A stretch of 7,274 bases of DNA from Salinibacterium sp. (GTDB lineage: Bacteria > Actinomycetota > Actinomycetes > Actinomycetales > Microbacteriaceae): the NCBI GenBank assembly GCA_025352485.1, contig JANXTJ010000204.1, forward strand, positions 1 to 7,274, given 5' to 3'. Each line of letters begins with the position of its first letter. Position 1 is the first letter of the stretch. This document shows positions 6,537 to 7,274 of the stretch, piece by piece. The notes beneath the pieces are model-generated. The model was given only the letters and a program-made list of their open reading frames with translations. It was not told the DNA's origin and made no database searches. The translations under genes were made by a program, and so were the position numbers.

Positions 6537-6552
6537 GCGGGCGCTCGCCGCG

Positions 6553-6687
6553 TTATCGGCCGAGCACACTCAGCAGCTGCGGGAACGCGAGGTTGACGAG
6601 CAGCGCCAACGCGGCGAGGAGCACCAGGGCTGCCATGGCGGCCAGTGCCAACTGCCCGAGGACCGCGATCACGCCGAGAAACTTCAT
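6553..6687 (-). CDS. Predicted 44-residue single-span hydrophobic membrane protein
   Basis: A minus-strand frame from ATG at 6687 to TAA at 6555-6553 encodes 44 residues. It starts MKFLGVIAVLGQLALAAMAA, continues with an unbroken Leu/Ala/Val run to about residue 33, and ends in FPQLLSVLGR. Residues 3-33 can form one transmembrane helix, with Lys2 and Arg44 as the only charges. It resembles no named family that I know. For a real gene: clean start and stop, coherent composition, fit into the gap between the MOSC stop (16 bp away) and the dehydrogenase, and the same strand as the dehydrogenase. Against it: the Shine-Dalgarno is poor (TGAAG 3 nt upstream), and GC-rich antisense frames are often hydrophobic. 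TAGATT (6698-6693) could be a -10 box without a good -35. It could also be an unprocessed signal-like peptide or a membrane-active small protein. Confidence 0.55.
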   Translation of the reverse strand: MKFLGVIAVLGQLALAAMAALVLLAALALLVNLAFPQLLSVLGR

Positions 6688-6730
6688 AACTTCAATCTAG
6701 TCGCTCAGGTCGGGCGCAATGATGGGCGCC

Positions 6731-6768
6731 GGGCGGAGCAACGAGCCTGCGCGCCGAGTGCTCCCGCC
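6731..6768. terminator. Possible hairpin downstream of the dehydrogenase gene
   Basis: GGGCGGAGCA (6731-6740) and TGCTCCCGCC (6759-6768) can form a 10-bp stem with two central mismatches around an 18-nt loop. It starts 14 bp beyond the dehydrogenase stop on the minus strand and precedes the small hydrophobic gene. No T-tract follows. In such GC-rich DNA, imperfect stems of this size arise often by chance, so this is a weak terminator or attenuator candidate only. Confidence 0.3.
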
Positions 6769-6781
6769 TACAAACAAGCGC

Positions 6782-7274
6782 CTACGCCTTCGGTCCACCC
6801 GCGACGTAGAGCACTTGGCCGGTCACGAACGAGGCCGCGTCCGAGCAGAAGAACGCGGCGGCGGCGGCGACATCCTCCGGCTGACCTACCCGGCCGACCG
6901 GGATGTCTTTGGCCGCGGCATCCAGATACGCCTCGAAGGTCACCCCGAGGCGTTCCGCCGCCGCCCGCAGCATGTCGGTGGCGATCATGCCAGGCCCAAT
7001 CGCGTTGACGGTGACGTTATAGCGGCCGAGCTCGATGGCCAGCGTCTTGGTGAAACCCTGGATTCCGGCCTTGGCGGCAGCGTAATTGGCCTGCCCGCGA
7101 TTGCCGAGTGCCGACGTGCTCGACAGGTTGACGATGCGCCCCCACTTCGCAGCCACTTGATGCTTCTGCACCTCCCGGCTCATCAGGAAGGCGCCGCGCA
7201 GGTGAACGCTCATGACCGCATCCCAGTCGTCTTCGGTCATCTTGAAGAGCAGGTTGTCGCGCAGGATGCCCGCG
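6782..7274 (-). CDS. Short-chain dehydrogenase/reductase, FabG-like, C-terminal part (5' truncated by window edge)
   Basis: The frame is open from the right edge to a TAG at 6784-6782, giving 163 residues of an NAD(P)H-dependent SDR. The fragment begins AGILRDNLLFKMTEDDWDAV, which is the NNAG region of a classical SDR minus its first residues. The Rossmann TGxxxGIG motif is therefore outside the window. The catalytic residues are visible: Ser51 in RIVNLSSTSALGNRGQANY, Tyr64 and Lys68 in YAAAKAG. VNAIGPGMIATDM and the PVGRVGQPEDVAAAAAFFCSDAASFVTGQ block follow, ending in VAGGPKA. This matches 3-oxoacyl-ACP reductase or acetoacetyl-CoA reductase type enzymes, but SDR substrates are not predictable at this level. 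The ATG at 7240 is internal: the homology continues upstream of it without a break. A link with the acyl-CoA oxidase in fatty acid turnover is possible but they are not in one operon. Confidence 0.9.
   Translation of the reverse strand, partial: AGILRDNLLFKMTEDDWDAVMSVHLRGAFLMSREVQKHQVAAKWGRIVNLSSTSALGNRGQANYAAAKAGIQGFTKTLAIELGRYNVTVNAIGPGMIATDMLRAAAERLGVTFEAYLDAAAKDIPVGRVGQPEDVAAAAAFFCSDAASFVTGQVLYVAGGPKA

Noticed and set aside
6511..6548. GCGAGCG/CGCTCGC inverted repeat spanning the end of the MOSC gene
   Set aside because: The stem is only 7 bp with a 24-nt loop and no T-tract; not distinguishable from chance in GC-rich sequence.
6481..7008. Plus-strand open frame of 175 residues across the MOSC end and the dehydrogenase
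   Set aside because: It overlaps two well-supported genes, is Arg/Pro-rich, and carries no domain; the minus-strand small frame is a better reading of the gap.

Overview
The window is GC-rich, has short intergenic gaps, and carries protein families and codon usage typical of high-GC Actinomycetota. A Microbacteriaceae-like actinobacterium is the best guess, but that is inference from sequence style and no rRNA or marker gene here proves it. It looks like ordinary chromosome. There is no integrase, transposase, phage gene, CRISPR array or tRNA.

Layout from left to right. (1) Positions 1-603 hold the C-terminal third of a RecQ-type DNA helicase (winged helix plus HRDC) running off the left edge, followed by a compact U-tailed intrinsic terminator (610-636). 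(2) A 170-base spacer contains a 16-bp direct repeat (654-687) and leads into a 695-residue acyl-CoA oxidase-type flavoenzyme (774-2861). (3) That gene converges on a minus-strand DHA2-type MFS exporter. The 129-bp gap between their stop codons is almost entirely one nested inverted repeat, with 19-bp perfect arms and both stop codons in its outermost stem. (4) The exporter (2991-4565) is the downstream gene of a two-gene minus-strand operon headed by an enlarged TspO/MBR-family membrane protein (4598-5389). At their junction the stop/start and ribosome-binding cassette is tandemly duplicated with a 36-bp period, so the exporter has two candidate starts with equivalent Shine-Dalgarno sequences. 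(5) Divergent from this operon is a MarR-type regulator (5447-5866), followed after 1 nt by a YiiM-like MOSC-domain protein (5868-6536). The short divergent region holds a 22-bp near-perfect palindrome (5402-5423), the obvious candidate MarR operator. (6) On the minus strand lie a 44-residue, very hydrophobic single-span small protein (6553-6687) and the C-terminal part of a FabG-like short-chain dehydrogenase (6782-7274) entering from the right edge.

The most coherent functional unit is 2991-6536. It is a MarR-centred divergon pairing a membrane sensor-like protein and a multidrug-type exporter on one side with the regulator and a molybdopterin-linked (MOSC) detoxification protein on the other. 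I infer a xenobiotic or redox-stress response module. The parts belong to known families, but I do not know this combination as a described system. The flanking lipid-metabolism enzymes and RecQ look like unrelated housekeeping genes.
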